Assembly (NCBI GenBank): GCA_017550055.1
Contig: JAFYMM010000404.1
Coordinates: 1 to 5,151, forward strand
Direction of reading: 5' to 3'
DNA from: Paludibacteraceae bacterium
Lineage (GTDB): Bacteria > Bacteroidota > Bacteroidia > Bacteroidales > Paludibacteraceae
DNA: 5,151 bases
The translations under genes and the position numbers were made by a program. Below are positions 5,074 to 5,151 of the stretch, piece by piece. The notes under the pieces are model-generated. The model did not search any database, was not told the DNA's origin, and worked only from the letters and a program-made list of their open reading frames with translations. The stretch's first letter is position 1. Each line of letters starts with the position of its first letter.

Positions 5074-5151
5074 ATGAAAAGAGCTATTATTATAGGAGCG
5101 ACATCGGGTTTAGGACGTGAGATTGCTCTTAATTTGCTTCGAGGGGGTTGG
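5074..5151 (+). CDS. Short-chain dehydrogenase/reductase (SDR) family protein, 5' part (3' end outside window)
   Basis: Only 26 codons are inside the window. They encode the first strand and helix of a Rossmann fold, MKRAIIIGATSGLGREIA, with the NAD(P)-binding pattern G-A-T-S-G-L-G at residues 8-14, matching the SDR motif TGxxxGxG apart from I in place of the first T. SDR enzymes are NAD(P)(H)-dependent oxidoreductases with many substrates; the catalytic Tyr-Lys and substrate site are beyond the edge, so function stays open. An in-frame ATG at 5062 would add MSYS; I chose 5074 because it puts the first strand at the usual distance and has A at -3. It is alone behind its own promoter. Confidence 0.85.
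   Translation, partial: MKRAIIIGATSGLGREIALNLLRGGW

Noticed and set aside
1..5151. A mobile element, CRISPR array, defence locus or other accessory system
   Set aside because: No spaced repeats, transposase, integrase, nuclease or toxin-antitoxin pair was seen on either strand. The content is a housekeeping region with one unknown protein.

Overview
The window looks like an AT-rich chromosomal segment from a member of the Bacteroidota, most likely order Bacteroidales. The main reasons are four copies of the Bacteroidota-type -7 element TAnnTTFG-class box (read as TAnnTTTG; three are TAACTTTG and one is TACCTTTG), three of them with a TTG/TTTG -33 element exactly 20 nt upstream; the absence of clear Shine-Dalgarno sequences before starts; and Bacteroidota-like versions of RpoA, L17, a YifB/ComM protein and a HIT protein. 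Genus cannot be fixed from this sequence alone. All genes lie on the + strand.

Layout: (1) 1-1180 is the 3' end of the large ribosomal-protein operon, with the C-terminal two thirds of rpoA, then rplQ after a 5-nt gap, closed by a strong intrinsic terminator. (2) 1208-3426 holds a promoter -7 box, a complete YifB/ComM-family AAA+ ATPase gene, and a 180-codon gene of unknown function encoding a membrane-anchored, charged, probably coiled-coil protein. (3) 3427-3730 is a gene-free 304-nt stretch with a very good promoter and a structured leader of about 200 nt ahead of greA. (4) 3731-4673 holds greA and a HIT-domain gene, separated by a 13-bp perfect hairpin. (5) 4724-4895 is a self-contained tRNA(CAU) unit: promoter, tRNA and intrinsic terminator. 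(6) 4944-5151 holds another promoter, a leader of roughly 90 nt, and the first 26 codons of a short-chain dehydrogenase/reductase, cut by the window edge.

Most of the content is housekeeping: RNA polymerase alpha, ribosomal protein L17, the transcript-cleavage factor GreA and a tRNA. I found no CRISPR array, transposon, prophage, toxin-antitoxin pair or defence locus, and nothing I would call a new system. The items most worth a second look are the greA leader (promoter followed within about 30 nt by a 13-bp hairpin, reminiscent of the attenuated greA leader/GraL arrangement known in E. coli), the unrecognised membrane-tethered protein at 2884-3426, and the non-Watson-Crick positions in the tRNA.
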